Shown: positions 1 through 12,400, numbered from the stretch's first letter. The stretch: DNA of 64,000 nucleotides from Draconibacterium halophilum (GCF_010448835.1 NZ_CP048409.1:3637501-3701500); one strand, 5' to 3'. The notes: generated from the letters alone by a model not told the origin. Numbers and translations: made by a program.

Positions 1-726
<726 letters not shown>

Positions 727-922
727 CTTTTAGAGAATCCTCGTATTGATTCAATTGTATCTCTGTAAAATTGTCGTCTCTATCTTGTGATTTGATTTGA
801 CTCTCGATAATTACATTGTAATTATCAAAATTATTTTTTTCCCAACATGCCAAAGAACTTTTTAACCTCCTGAAAGTTGTCTCAGTAACTCGTACCAAGT
901 ACATTTTCCCGGTGTTAACCGT

Positions 923-967
923 AGATAACCAGGGAATCGAACCCCAATCAAGGCGCCAGCCTTATCT
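923..967 (-). other. tRNA-like mini-fold (possible tRNA remnant) in the 16S-23S spacer
   Basis: On the minus strand a 6-bp stem (AGATAA at 967-962 with TTATCT at 928-923) encloses a T-arm-like hairpin containing GGGGTTCGATTCCC. There is no room for D and anticodon arms. The layout, acceptor-like stem plus T arm with about 15 nt between, resembles a tRNA with its middle deleted. A second small hairpin (CGGT-GTTA-ACCG, 911-922) lies next to it. It could be a decayed second tRNA of the rrn spacer or an RNase processing site. Seen in sequence; function unknown. Confidence 0.35.
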
Positions 968-1126
968 CGTGACAGCCGCAAGTTGTACATCCCTGTACTT
1001 TTATATAAACTTGTTCTGTCTTTCAGTATTTCAATTTTTTTTGAACGTTTGCCATTTTCATGGTCTTTCTTCTTTTTCGACTTCCAACCTTATCGGTCTT
1101 CTGTCTTTCAACTTTTCAGTCTCTCG

Positions 1127-1200
1127 TGGAGAATAAGGGAGTCGAACCCTTGACCTCTAGAATGCAAATCTAGCGCTCTAGCCAACTGAGCTAATCCCCG
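1127..1200 (-). tRNA. tRNA-Ala (TGC)
   Basis: The minus strand folds as tRNA-Ala, with anticodon loop ATTTGCATT giving anticodon TGC, T loop TTCGACT and the G3:U70 alanine identity pair. No CCA is encoded. The acceptor stem is odd: GGGGAT precedes the TA at positions 8-9, one base short of the usual seven. If the preceding C (1200) is base 1, it faces a C and cannot pair. It may be a one-base deletion or a sequencing indel. The location between tRNA-Ile and 23S is standard. Confidence 0.93.
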
Positions 1201-1304
1201 GGCTTTTGAAGATTAGAATGTTGGAGTTTTGAAGATTTGAATGATTTGTGTTTTCACATTTTCTCATTCAGCTATTCTCATATTCCATTATTCCAATATT
1301 CCAG

Positions 1305-1378
1305 TAGTCCCGCCCAGACTTGAACTGGGGACCCCTACATTATCAGTGTAGTACTCTAACCAGCTGAGCTACGGGACT
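1305..1378 (-). tRNA. tRNA-Ile (GAT)
   Basis: The minus strand folds as a normal tRNA. The acceptor stem AGTCCCG/CGGGACT and the anticodon stem CTACA/TGTAG are perfect, the loop CTGATAA gives anticodon GAT, and the T loop is TTCAAGT. The discriminator base is A and CCA is not encoded. It is the usual first spacer tRNA after 16S. Confidence 0.97.
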
Positions 1379-1511
1379 GTTTTACTAAACTCAAGCTCAG
1401 AGCTTGTAGCTTTTAGCGCAGCCCCCGCTTGTAACTCTAGTGTAATATTATAAAAAAAAGCAAGGACAACCGTTGTCAATCTCTTCATAGATCACAGTAA
1501 ACCTGTGCTCC

Positions 1512-3037
<1,526 letters not shown>

Positions 3038-3283
3038 AAATATAAAAAGTTTAATATCTTTCGCTCCAGGTTTACTTATCTCTCAGAAATCAACAAAGTT
3101 GTTTTAAATTAACCTTGCTTTTTTTATGCTTCAAAATTTTAAAGAACTCGCGTAAAAAAACCAGCATCTTAATTATTACCTCGCAATGCCGGCCATTTAC
3201 TTTTCTATTATATCTTACTGGCTTTCTCTTCTCCTCTTAATCTCTCTCGTTTGCCAGAACTCATTTCCCTTTTAACGGGGCGA

Positions 3284-3314
3284 CAAAGGTAACTACTTTT
3301 TCAAAACCTCCAAA
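3284..3314 (-). promoter_or_regulatory. rRNA promoter P1 (nearest to 16S)
   Basis: The minus strand has TTTG (3314-3311), exactly 19 nt, then TACCTTTG (3291-3284). This is the Bacteroidota housekeeping sigma pattern TTTG-N19-TAnnTTTG. An A/T-rich tract resembling an UP element lies just upstream. It is the promoter closest to the 16S 5' end. Confidence 0.85.
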
Positions 3315-3459
3315 ACTTTTTTAGCTTTTTTTGAAACTTTATTTCTAATGCTCCATGCGGCTTTGACGTGATTTCTACAACCATTTTACCGGCCGTTTTG
3401 TTCACTCGTTTTTACTCTCATTATGTCGCCTGAACGTTGCTTCGTTTTAAAAGCGGGTG

Positions 3460-3490
3460 CAAAGGTAATTGCTTTTCTGAATCCTCCAAA
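3460..3490 (-). promoter_or_regulatory. rRNA promoter P2
   Basis: TTTG (3490-3487), N19, TACCTTTG (3467-3460) on the minus strand, 176 bp upstream of P1. It has the same A/T-rich upstream tract and a similar downstream start (CACCCGCTTT). Confidence 0.85.
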
Positions 3491-3633
3491 ACATTTTTTC
3501 ATTTTTTTGAAATTTTATTTTGAAGTCTTTTGCGGTCGATCACTTGAATTTTAACAGCTCGTTTGCCGTCTCACCCAAACTCTCTTCCTTTCATCATTTT
3601 CCCTTTGAACGTCGCTATCTGTTAAAGCGGCTG

Positions 3634-3664
3634 CAAAGGTAAATCTATTTTTGTCTCTGCCAAA
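3634..3664 (-). promoter_or_regulatory. rRNA promoter P3
   Basis: TTTG (3664-3661), N19, TACCTTTG (3641-3634) on the minus strand, 174 bp upstream of P2, followed by CAGCCGCTTT. Confidence 0.85.
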
Positions 3665-3805
3665 TACTTTTTTAAGTTTTTTAGAAACTTTTTTGCCGAA
3701 CCGATTTACCGCTGTAAAGACCGAAATCCTTACTCCTTCCACCTGCTCTCCTTTGCCGTCCTATATCCCATCTTTTCTATGAACTCGCTTCTCTTAAAGC
3801 GGCTG

Positions 3806-3836
3806 CAAAAGTAATCAAGGTTTTTAATCTTCCAAA
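3806..3836 (-). promoter_or_regulatory. rRNA promoter P4 (most distal)
   Basis: TTTG (3836-3833), N19, TACTTTTG (3813-3806) on the minus strand, 172 bp upstream of P3, followed by the same CAGCCGCTTT start region as P3. Confidence 0.8.
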
Positions 3837-4013
3837 CTTTTACCTCGCTTTTGTGCATCTTTTTTTCGTCTTTTTGCTAATCAATTGAAATTCAGAAGCC
3901 ATCAAATTTCAAAAAAAATAGAGACGGATAAACTGATACGAGAAGGACAGTGAAGAGTTACACTTCTCGCCCTAATAATTGGAGTAAAATTGACACCTCT
4001 ATAAGAAGCAAAG

Positions 4014-4042
4014 AAGCCCCGGGAAATCTATTCCAGGGCTTT
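4014..4042 (-). terminator. Terminator hairpin after the fucosidase operon
   Basis: AAGCCC-C-GGGAA / TTCC-A-GGGCTT stem starting 24 bases past the end of the GH29 gene. The T run on the minus strand is weak, so strength is uncertain. Confidence 0.5.
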
Positions 4043-4065
4043 AATACATTATAATAATACTTCTG

Positions 4066-5433
4066 CTATTTCAGGAAAAGCTCAATTACCGGTATCTCAA
4101 CATTCGGTTTATTTACGGGTAACTGCAGATTAATATCGTTTTCAGCCTGTTCTTGTTCTACCCAATGCCCGTATGGTTTCCCCATTTTGATTTCGGATGC
4201 ATCGTGCAAAAACTGCGCATATTTCACTTTATCGCCATAACCGCGCATCAGAAAATTCCTCATTGGATAATCCAACAGGTGCACATACAAACGGTTTGTT
4301 TCAGGATTGTATGTTAATAATGTGTTATCCGGCGCTTCAAATTCATCGGGCGCCTGGGTACAATTATATATAGACCTGTCGTTGTATTTCATCCACTCCC
4401 CCATTTCAGCGAGTGCTTTATCGGCCCGCTCATCAAAAGTGCCGCGTGCTGTTGGCCCTACATTTAATAACAAGTTACCTCCTTTACTCACCGATTCTAT
4501 TAATAATACAAGCAACTGCTTATTGTCTTTCCAGGTATGTTCGTCGCGGTAATATCCCCACGAACCGGAAAAAGTCTGACAGGTTTCCCAGGGAATACGC
4601 ACGCCGTTTTCTTCGGGCCACTTATCTACCTTAAACTGTTCGGGTGTTGTAAAATCCCATCCGCCCCAATAATCTTTCAAGTCGGCACGATCATTTACAA
4701 TAATACCCGGTTGCAATTCACGAACTAATTTCATTAATTCAACCGATCCCCAGTCCTCTCTTCCTTTGCCAAATTCTCCGGGGAACGAATAATCCAGCCA
4801 AAGAATATCGATCTTACCGTAATTGGTTAGTATCTCACGCACCTGGTTTTTCAAATATTCACGATAAATACTCATGTCGCGATCTTTGTTCAGCTCATCA
4901 TATTCCTCTTGTGTAGCTGCACTCTGCGGATGCACCCGATCGATCGTATATTCAGGATGATGCCAGTCGATTAAGGAATAATAAAAACCAATTCCCAAAC
5001 CTTCGGCACGAAAAGCGTCCACCCATTCTTTTATAATGTCTTTTCCGTAGGGCGTATTCATTATATTATAATCGGTATATTTTGACGCAAACATGTTAAA
5101 ACCCTCGTGATGTTTGGTTGTAATAACCGCATATTTCATCCCGGCAGCTTTTGCCTTTTTTGCCCATTCGGCAGGATCAAAGAGATCGGGATTGAAAATT
5201 TCGAAGTATTTTTGGTAGTCTTCATCAGAAATCCGCTCTCTTTTCTTCACCCATTCGTGACGTGCAGCCTGCGCATACAATCCCCAGTGAATAAACATAC
5301 CGAAGCGTGCATCGGTCCACCATTTCATTCGCTCTACTTTTTCCTCCTGAGTTTCGTCCCAAATTTTCTTTTGCGAGAATGCCGGTTGAAATCCAATAAG
5401 CATTATCATGATCATCAAAATTGTCCGTTTCAT
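4066..5433 (-). CDS. Alpha-L-fucosidase, GH29 family
   Basis: A 455-aa exported retaining alpha-L-fucosidase, expected to release terminal L-fucose from glycans in the periplasm. Residues 1-20 form a Sec signal peptide ending AFSQ. The GH29 barrel follows with the family block KHHEGF (107-112) and the likely nucleophile Asp214 in LWLDYS. There is no extra carbohydrate-binding domain, and the length is normal for a single-domain GH29. It starts 24 bases after the stop of the upstream GH29 gene, so the two are co-transcribed and probably differ in linkage preference. The family assignment is firm; linkage specificity cannot be read from the sequence. Confidence 0.93.
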   Translation of the reverse strand: MKRTILMIMIMLIGFQPAFSQKKIWDETQEEKVERMKWWTDARFGMFIHWGLYAQAARHEWVKKRERISDEDYQKYFEIFNPDLFDPAEWAKKAKAAGMKYAVITTKHHEGFNMFASKYTDYNIMNTPYGKDIIKEWVDAFRAEGLGIGFYYSLIDWHHPEYTIDRVHPQSAATQEEYDELNKDRDMSIYREYLKNQVREILTNYGKIDILWLDYSFPGEFGKGREDWGSVELMKLVRELQPGIIVNDRADLKDYWGGWDFTTPEQFKVDKWPEENGVRIPWETCQTFSGSWGYYRDEHTWKDNKQLLVLLIESVSKGGNLLLNVGPTARGTFDERADKALAEMGEWMKYNDRSIYNCTQAPDEFEAPDNTLLTYNPETNRLYVHLLDYPMRNFLMRGYGDKVKYAQFLHDASEIKMGKPYGHWVEQEQAENDINLQLPVNKPNVEIPVIELFLK

Positions 5434-5457
5434 ATTAATAGGTTTAGTTTATATATA

Positions 5458-7533
5458 TTATTGTGTAGTGACATCGAATTCTGCAATTCCTAATTTGCCA
5501 TTTTCTTCGGCCGGCGAAACAGCTGTAAATTTTATATAGCGAGCAGCAACCGGATCAAAACTTTTTGTTTGCCAAACCGGACTGTTTCGAATATTCGAAA
5601 ACTCACCTTCTGAAACCGGTTGTTTCCAGTTTTTGCCGTCGGAACTTAAATACAACTTGTAATTAAAGATAATACCGGGATCAAATCGTTGCTGATCGGG
5701 CAAGTATTTAAAACCTTTAATTGTCAAGCTTTCTCCAAGATCGACAACAAAATCAACCGGTGCTTTTTCATCAACTGTAAATGCTGTCTTTTCATTGCCA
5801 TCGAAAATCAAATTCGCCCTTTCAGCATTTTCATATTTTCCAACTAATTTCCATTTTGTTTTTGGCACGTCAAAATCAACGACAGAAACTGTACTTGTTT
5901 TGTTCTCATTCGGATCAACAACAATAGCTTTAACGGTTGCCTTTTGAGACAACTCAAAAGGTTCATTATATTTTACATCCGGGCTCGAACCATCTATCGT
6001 ATAATATATATCGAGTCCACTATCAAACGCCTCTATACTAACAACACCATCTTTCGATCTTGAAATTTTGGGCTCAACAATAACTTTTGGTGCATGATAA
6101 ATACCGATTTTTGTAATTACCGGACAAGCTTTTGAATCCTCCACTGAAAATCTCACTTTTGAGGCTGTGGTTTCAGGCAGCCGAAGAATCCGTTTTCTAC
6201 CAATAGTAGTTTGAGAATCGATCTGCTTCCACTTATTATTAATATATGCCTCCACTGAAAATTTCTTTACCCGCTGCCCTAAACGAATATCTTCCTTAAC
6301 CAGAAAACGATTAAATGTTGTTTCTTCTCCTAAATCAATAGTCAATGAAGCTTGAACAACACCATCGTCGGTTGCCCAGTAGGTATCCGGATCGTCATCA
6401 ATTACATTTAGTGCATTGAACTTTTTTGAATTACCTCGTACATTTGATGCTTCTGCCGTTCTAACGGCTGCAAGATCGTGTGCCAAGTCAGCCTTCACTG
6501 CTTCGGCCAGTTTAAGTATCTGCTCTTCGTCTTTTTCATGAATCAATCCCCGCGTATCAACCGGAAAGTTGATAAGCAACGATCCATTTCTACCTATACT
6601 ATTATAATATATGTCGAGCAGCTGAGGTAAGGTTTTCACTTTGTGATCTTCGTATGGATGATAATACCAACCCGGACGAATGGAAACATCAGCCTCGGCA
6701 GGCACCCAGTGAGTTCCATTCTCCTGCCCCTTACTGTATTTTTTTGAATATTCGGGCATGCCACCGTAAATTTCATCTCTCATTAAATTCGACCAGGTTG
6801 TTGGATAAGCATAGCCATGTTCATTTCCTACCCATCTCACATCGGGGCCTGCATCGGAAAAGATTACAGCACCAGGCTGCAATTCTCGAATAATTTTATA
6901 CGTGTTATCCCAATCGTAATAAGTAAGTTTATCTACTCGGCGCTCTTCGTTTGCACCACCATAATACCCGGTTCCACCGTTGGCTCCATCAAACCAAACC
7001 TCGAAAACGTCACCATAATTTGACATCAATTCACGCAACTGTGCTCTGAAAATGTCAATGTACTCATCATTACCATATTCCGGATTATTACGATCCCACG
7101 GCGACAGATAAAGTCCCAACTTCAGATCGTATTCTTCGCAGGCATCAGCTAGTTCACGCACCACATCTCCTTCTCCATTCTTCCATGGCGAATTTATTAC
7201 CGAGTGTTCCGTTGTTGCTGTCGGCCACAAACAAAACCCATCATGATGCTTGGCAGTAAGAATAATGCCTTTCATTCCAGCCTCTTTACAAATTCGTGCC
7301 CATTGTCGACAATCAAGTTCGGAAGGATTAAACAATTCCGGACTTTCGTCGCCAAATCCCCACTCCATATTAGAAAAGGTATTCATATTAAAATGAATAA
7401 ACGCATAATATTCCATGTCGTTCCAGGCCAACTGCCGTTCGGAAGGAACGGGCAGCACCGGCTCCGGAGGAGCAACATTACTGCACGAAACAGCAATTAA
7501 CAGCAAAACCAGCCAAAATAATCTGTTGATCAT
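5458..7533 (-). CDS. Alpha-L-fucosidase lipoprotein, GH29, with two F5/8-type domains
   Basis: A 691-aa lipoprotein: the signal peptide ends in LIAVSC, with lipidated Cys17, so the enzyme is probably membrane-anchored. The GH29 catalytic domain spans about residues 30-350, with KHHDGF (95-100) and the likely nucleophile Asp182 in VWFDGANG. It is followed by a coagulation factor 5/8 type C (CBM32-like) domain, a chitobiase C-terminal-like beta domain (IYYTIDGSSP) and a second F5/8-like domain to the end. The WFDG nucleophile context fits the subgroup acting on branched Lewis-type fucose. It is the first gene of the fucosidase pair. An IS4 element sits 44 bp upstream of its start and may have removed its promoter. 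Confidence 0.92.
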   Translation of the reverse strand: MINRLFWLVLLLIAVSCSNVAPPEPVLPVPSERQLAWNDMEYYAFIHFNMNTFSNMEWGFGDESPELFNPSELDCRQWARICKEAGMKGIILTAKHHDGFCLWPTATTEHSVINSPWKNGEGDVVRELADACEEYDLKLGLYLSPWDRNNPEYGNDEYIDIFRAQLRELMSNYGDVFEVWFDGANGGTGYYGGANEERRVDKLTYYDWDNTYKIIRELQPGAVIFSDAGPDVRWVGNEHGYAYPTTWSNLMRDEIYGGMPEYSKKYSKGQENGTHWVPAEADVSIRPGWYYHPYEDHKVKTLPQLLDIYYNSIGRNGSLLINFPVDTRGLIHEKDEEQILKLAEAVKADLAHDLAAVRTAEASNVRGNSKKFNALNVIDDDPDTYWATDDGVVQASLTIDLGEETTFNRFLVKEDIRLGQRVKKFSVEAYINNKWKQIDSQTTIGRKRILRLPETTASKVRFSVEDSKACPVITKIGIYHAPKVIVEPKISRSKDGVVSIEAFDSGLDIYYTIDGSSPDVKYNEPFELSQKATVKAIVVDPNENKTSTVSVVDFDVPKTKWKLVGKYENAERANLIFDGNEKTAFTVDEKAPVDFVVDLGESLTIKGFKYLPDQQRFDPGIIFNYKLYLSSDGKNWKQPVSEGEFSNIRNSPVWQTKSFDPVAARYIKFTAVSPAEENGKLGIAEFDVTTQ

Positions 7534-7577
7534 CGATTTTAGATTTTAATTTTTTTATAAACTTCGTAAATCATTAG

Positions 7578-8861
7578 TGTCCACTAAAAATTAAACAACG
7601 TTCTTTGAAACAATTGTAAATCTATACTTTACGCGGCTTTTTTGAGCGTGACGATTTGAATCAGTTAAGTTCGTGGATTTTAATTATCACATGAACACCG
7701 GAAAATACGTTTTCGCTCAACTAATAGGTTTTTTACCACAAAGGGTATTCGATAAATTTGTTACCAACTATTCCGGCAACAAGTATGTAAGGCACTTTAC
7801 CTGCTGGAACCAGTTGCTTTGTATGATTTTCGGTCAACTGACCAATCGTGATAGTTTGCGCGATTTGATAGTTATTATTCATGCTCACCGAAGCAAAGCT
7901 TATCATCTTGGTTTTGGGAAATCAGTAACAAGAAGCAACCTGGCCAAAGCTAACGAAAAGCGCAATTACAGAATCTTTGAAGATTTTGCTTATTACATGA
8001 TTGACTTGGCCAGAAAAAAGCTTGCTAACGATGATTTTGAAATAAAAGGAAAAATTTATGCTTTCGATTCTTCAACCATCGATTTGTGTTTAAGCGTTTT
8101 CTGGTGGGCGAGTTTTCGTAAAACAAAAGGAGGTATAAAGCTCCACACGCTTTACGATATTACCACGCAAATACCAGCATTTATACACATTACGGCAGCT
8201 TCGGTTCACGATGTCAATGTAATGGATGTTATTCCATACGAAACAGGAGCATATTACATTTTCGACCGTGGGTATGTTGACTTTGAACGCCTTTATCGGA
8301 TAACAACACTTTCTGCATTTTTTGTAGTAAGGGCAAAAGCAAACCTGAAGTTTAACAGGATGTATTCGAATAAAGTCGATAGACAATCAGGTCTGATTTG
8401 CGATCAGATTGGAAAATTGTCTGGTTTCTATGTCTCAAAAGATTATCCTGATAAATTACGGAGAATCAAATTCTTTGATGCTGAAAGTAACCGCTACTTC
8501 GTTTACTTGACAAACAACATGGAATTGACAGCCGAAGAGATTGTGCTCCTATACAAAAACAGATGGCAGGTTGAATTATTCTTTAAATGGATAAAACAAC
8601 ACCTGAAGATTAAAGCATTCTGGGGTACGTCAGAAAACGCAGTCAGGATACAAATTCATTCAGCGATTATAGCTTACTGTTTAGTTGCCATTGTAGGTAA
8701 AGAGTTAAAAATTGAACGCTCAACCTACGAAATATTACAGATTTTAGGAATATCCCTACTGGATAAAACGCCTATAAATGAGCTTCTTACAAATATAGAT
8801 TACAAAAATGTCAAAGAACTAAATTATAAACAGCTGTCCCTCAATCTATTTTAAGTGGACA
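7578..8861 (+). mobile_element. IS4-family insertion sequence, about 1284 bp
   Basis: The element is bounded by inverted repeats TGTCCACTAAAAAT (left, from 7578) and TGTCCACTTAAAAT (right, complement ending 8861), with one mismatch in 14. It holds one intact transposase gene. No clear direct target duplication is visible in the flanks (left TAAATCATTAG, right GCAATGACAG). This suggests either a later rearrangement or a boundary a few bases off. Confidence 0.85.
7673..8854 (+). CDS. IS4-family DDE transposase
   Basis: A 393-aa transposase with an N-terminal DNA-binding region followed by an RNase H-like DDE core. The likely catalytic residues are Asp132 (AFDSST), Asp198 (IFDRG) and Glu301. 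The IS4-specific Y-x2-R-x3-E-x6-K signature is present as Y294, R297, E301 and K308. The gene is intact and nearly fills the element, so it is probably still active. It may begin at the second Met, residue 7. Confidence 0.95.
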   Translation: MDFNYHMNTGKYVFAQLIGFLPQRVFDKFVTNYSGNKYVRHFTCWNQLLCMIFGQLTNRDSLRDLIVIIHAHRSKAYHLGFGKSVTRSNLAKANEKRNYRIFEDFAYYMIDLARKKLANDDFEIKGKIYAFDSSTIDLCLSVFWWASFRKTKGGIKLHTLYDITTQIPAFIHITAASVHDVNVMDVIPYETGAYYIFDRGYVDFERLYRITTLSAFFVVRAKANLKFNRMYSNKVDRQSGLICDQIGKLSGFYVSKDYPDKLRRIKFFDAESNRYFVYLTNNMELTAEEIVLLYKNRWQVELFFKWIKQHLKIKAFWGTSENAVRIQIHSAIIAYCLVAIVGKELKIERSTYEILQILGISLLDKTPINELLTNIDYKNVKELNYKQLSLNLF

Positions 8862-9278
8862 GCAATGACAGTAAATATATAATGATTTCTCAACTAAGTG
8901 AAAACTTCTGTTTGATGATAGCATAATATACATTCCAGTACCTAAGAACTTATTTAGATATACAATTTTCTATGCTTTACTATTAAGTGCATATTGCTTT
9001 CGTATTGCATATTTCTGTGGCAAAGTCTATTTATCTATTAATTTATTGCCCATTTCAAGCCCGGGAAATAAATTTAATATAAAAATACTTACAGGTGTGT
9101 ATTTTGTCTCTAAGAGAGTTTTGTCCCACCCGGGACATTCTAAGCACAAATCAATAACACTTAATGCACTGTTTTTCTGCATGTTAAAAACATAGGCATA
9201 TCATTTGCTTACTGTAGAGTACAAGCGTACTAAACATTATTAAAAAGAGATATGGACAACACAAATCACAAATTTAAA
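8862..9278. other. Gene-free region between the IS and the first adhesin
   Basis: No open frame here is credible. The region probably holds the displaced upstream region of the fucosidase operon, but no minus-strand TTTG/TAnnTTTG promoter could be identified. Two blocks recur at the same distance from the promoter of the second adhesin: a GTCCC-ACCC-GGGAC palindrome (9123-9136) and CGTACTAAAC (9226-9235). Confidence 0.5.
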
Positions 9279-9309
9279 TTTGCATTTTATAACATTAAGT
9301 CATAATTTG
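9279..9309 (+). promoter_or_regulatory. Promoter of adhesin gene 1
   Basis: TTTG (9279-9282), 20 nt, TAATTTG (9303-9309). The two TTTG cores are 23 nt apart, exactly as in the rRNA promoters. The second adhesin gene has the same arrangement at 19314-19344. It implies a leader of about 180 nt before the start codon at 9494. Confidence 0.7.
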
Positions 9310-9330
9310 CATAAGTAATTTATTGATACT

Positions 9331-9383
9331 GAAATTTAAAGAAGGTAGGAAATAAGGGGTTATCGAATCTTTCCAAGAATTTC
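9331..9383 (+). promoter_or_regulatory. Conserved leader hairpin, adhesin gene 1
   Basis: In the transcribed leader, GAAATT (9331-9336) pairs with AATTTC (9378-9383) and AAAGA (9338-9342) pairs with TCTTT (9368-9372). A 1x5 internal loop separates the stems, and the apical loop carries AAATAAGGGGTTAT. The same fold and loop occur at 19367-19421 before the second adhesin although the flanking sequence has diverged. Candidate cis-regulatory RNA or protein-binding hairpin. Confidence 0.5.
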
Positions 9384-9493
9384 ACATCAAATCTTTTTAA
9401 AACACAACACACAATATAATAAGCTTATGCTTATTGATTGATGAATCTTCTTATGCGGTGAAATGATATAGTTAATAATCAAAATCTACCGAT

Positions 9494-12400
9494 ATGAGAA
9501 AGTTTATACCCAATCCGATTTTAACACGAACTCTACTACTGGGGTTGGTGTTTTTGTTTTTAGGAGTAACAAAAGGTTATTCTCAATATCCCCTTGACGG
9601 GAATTATGATGTAGCAGAATATGAAGATGGACAATCACTCATAATTAATCCAACAGCATCTGGTACATGTGAAGTTGGAGAAGTATTCGCTGTTGTGAAA
9701 GATACAATAGTATTAATCGGATTTCAAAACGGAAATGCAGGCAACGCCATATTCCGCTACTACTTTAATATTGATCCTGACTTTGGACTTGAATACGAAG
9801 TTTTTAAAGGAGATACAGTATTTACCAACGGAGCAGATATGGTATTACAACTGCAGGCGAATGACGGATCAACTCTTGAAGTATTCCAGCTGGATTCCGT
9901 TACACAAACATGGCAACAAGATGGAAATGGAATTACTGCAATGGTTGGTGATTATGATCCTAGTGACGGAAAATTCATTGAAATAATGATTTCACTTGGA
10001 GAGAGTACATTTTATAACGTTTGTGATTTGGAGAATGACGGAGCCATTGATTTAGCAACTTATGTTTCCTTCTCCGGCGGAAGTACTAAGTCCAATCCCT
10101 GCTACTTTGAAATAGTTGGATTCACAATTAATCTAAACGGTGCCGTTACATCCGACGAAGAGTTCTGTATTGGGGAAAATACATCACATACCCTATCTTT
10201 GTCTGGAGAATGGGATGAAATAGTTCGTTGGGAGTCAAGTACAGACAGCCTTTTATGGAGTCCAATATCAAACACTTCATCTTCATATACAACTCCCTCT
10301 AATCTGATAGAAACAACTTATTATCGAGCAATAATAAAAGGATCTTTATGTGATGACATCGAACTAGAATCCTCCACAGCAAAAATCACGCTTGAAGAAT
10401 GTTGTACCGAAACTGTTTCAGCTTCAGCATTAGATTCTTCAGTATGCGAAGATGAAACCATTTCGTTAAATGCTACTTTTTCCGATGGAACAAACTACAA
10501 TTCTATTACATGGAATGGTCCAAACGGATTTTCTTCTTTAGCAAAAGACACTACTTTTGATGCATTATCAATAGCTGCTTCCGGTGATTATATCGTTACT
10601 GTTTATTATGGTGATGGCTGTGTGGCAGTGGATACAGTTAATGTAATTGTATATGCGTTGCCGACTGCTGTTATTACTCAGTCACATATTGAACTGACTT
10701 GCGATACCTCTTCCATTAACCTGGATGCAGCTACCAACGATGCTTCATACTTGTGGAGTACAGGTAGTACTGATCCTGATATCGATGTAACAACAATTGG
10801 TGAATACAGCGTGATTGTTACTGATTTGACCAGCGGATGTATGGCTTATGATACGGTAACAATCGGACAGGATGTTAATACACCGACTGCTGTTATTACC
10901 CAGTCACATATTGAATTTACTTGCGATACCACTTCGATTAACCTGGATGCAGCTACCAACGATGCTTCATACTTGTGGAGTACAGGTAGTACTGATCCTG
11001 ATATCGAGGTAACAACAATTGGTGAATACAGCGTGATTGTTACTGATTTGACCAGCGGATGTATGGCTTATGATACGGTAACAATCGGACAGGATGTTAA
11101 TACACCGACTGCTGTTATTACCCAGTCACATATTGAATTTACTTGCGATACCTCTTCGATTAACCTGGATGCAGCTACCAACGATGCTTCATACTTGTGG
11201 AGTACAGGTAGTACTGATCCTGATATCGATGTAACAACAATTGGTGAATACAGCGTGATTGTTACTGATTTGACCAGCGGATGTATGGCTTATGATACGG
11301 TAACAATCGGTCAGGATATAAATACACCGACTGCTGTTATTACCCAGTCACATATTGAATTTACTTGCGATACCTCTTCCATTAACCTGGATGCAGCTAC
11401 CAACGATGCTTCATACTTGTGGAGTACAGGTAGTACTGATCCTGATATCGATGTAACAACAATTGGTGAATACAGCGTGATTGTTACTGATTTGACCAGC
11501 GGATGTATGGCTTATGATACGGTAACAATCGGTCAGGATATAAATACACCGACTGCTGTTATTACTCAGTCACATATTGAACTGACTTGCGATACCACTT
11601 CGATTAACCTGGATGCAGCTACCAACGATGCTTCATACTTGTGGAGTACAGGTAGTACTGATCCTGATATCGATGTAACAACAATTGGTGAATACAGCGT
11701 GATTGTTACTGATTTGACCAGCGGATGTATGGCTTATGATACGGTAACAATCGGTCAGGATATAAATACACCGACTGCTGTTATTACTCAGTCACATATT
11801 GAACTGACTTGCGATACCTCTTCCATTAACCTGGATGCAGCTACCAACGATGCTTCATACTTGTGGAGTACAGGTAGTACTGATCCTGATATCGATGTAA
11901 CAACAATTGGTGAATACAGCGTGATTGTTACTGATTTGACCAGCGGATGTATGGCTTACGATACGGTAACAATCGGACAGGATGTTAATACACCGACTGC
12001 TGTTATTACCCAGTCACATATTGAACTGACTTGCGATACCTCTTCCATTAACCTGGATGCAGCTACCAACGATGCTTCATACTTGTGGAGTACAGGTAGT
12101 ACTGATCCTGATATCGAGGTAACAACAATTGGTGAATACAGCGTGATTGTTACTGATTTGACCAGCGGATGTATGGCTTATGATACGGTAACAATCGGTC
12201 AGGATATAAATACACCGACTGCTGTTATTACTCAGTCACATATTGAATTTACTTGCGATACCACTTCGATTAACCTGGATGCAGCTACCAACGATGCTTC
12301 ATACTTGTGGAGTACAGGTAGTACTGATCCTGATATCGAGGTAACAACAATTGGTGAATACAGCGTGATTGTTACTGATTTGACCAGCGGATGTATGGCT

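Larger units (their letters stand above)
3270..3850 (-). repeat. Four diverged tandem promoter units upstream of the rrn operon
   Basis: The leader upstream of 16S is built from four units with a period of 172-176 bp. Each holds one promoter, an A/T tract and a GC-rich start region (AAAGCGG-type on the plus strand). The rest of each unit has diverged. The stretch 3038-4010 otherwise holds no gene; the 63-codon frame at 3551-3742 overlaps the promoters and is not coding. Confidence 0.75.

Noticed and set aside
7567..8872. Target-site duplication around the IS4 element
   Set aside because: Flanks TAAATCATTAG and GCAATGACAG show no convincing direct repeat, so none is annotated.
9123..9136. GTCCC palindrome as an intrinsic terminator or IS end
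   Set aside because: The stem is five pairs with no T run, and it recurs at the same place upstream of adhesin 2, so a regulatory site is more likely.
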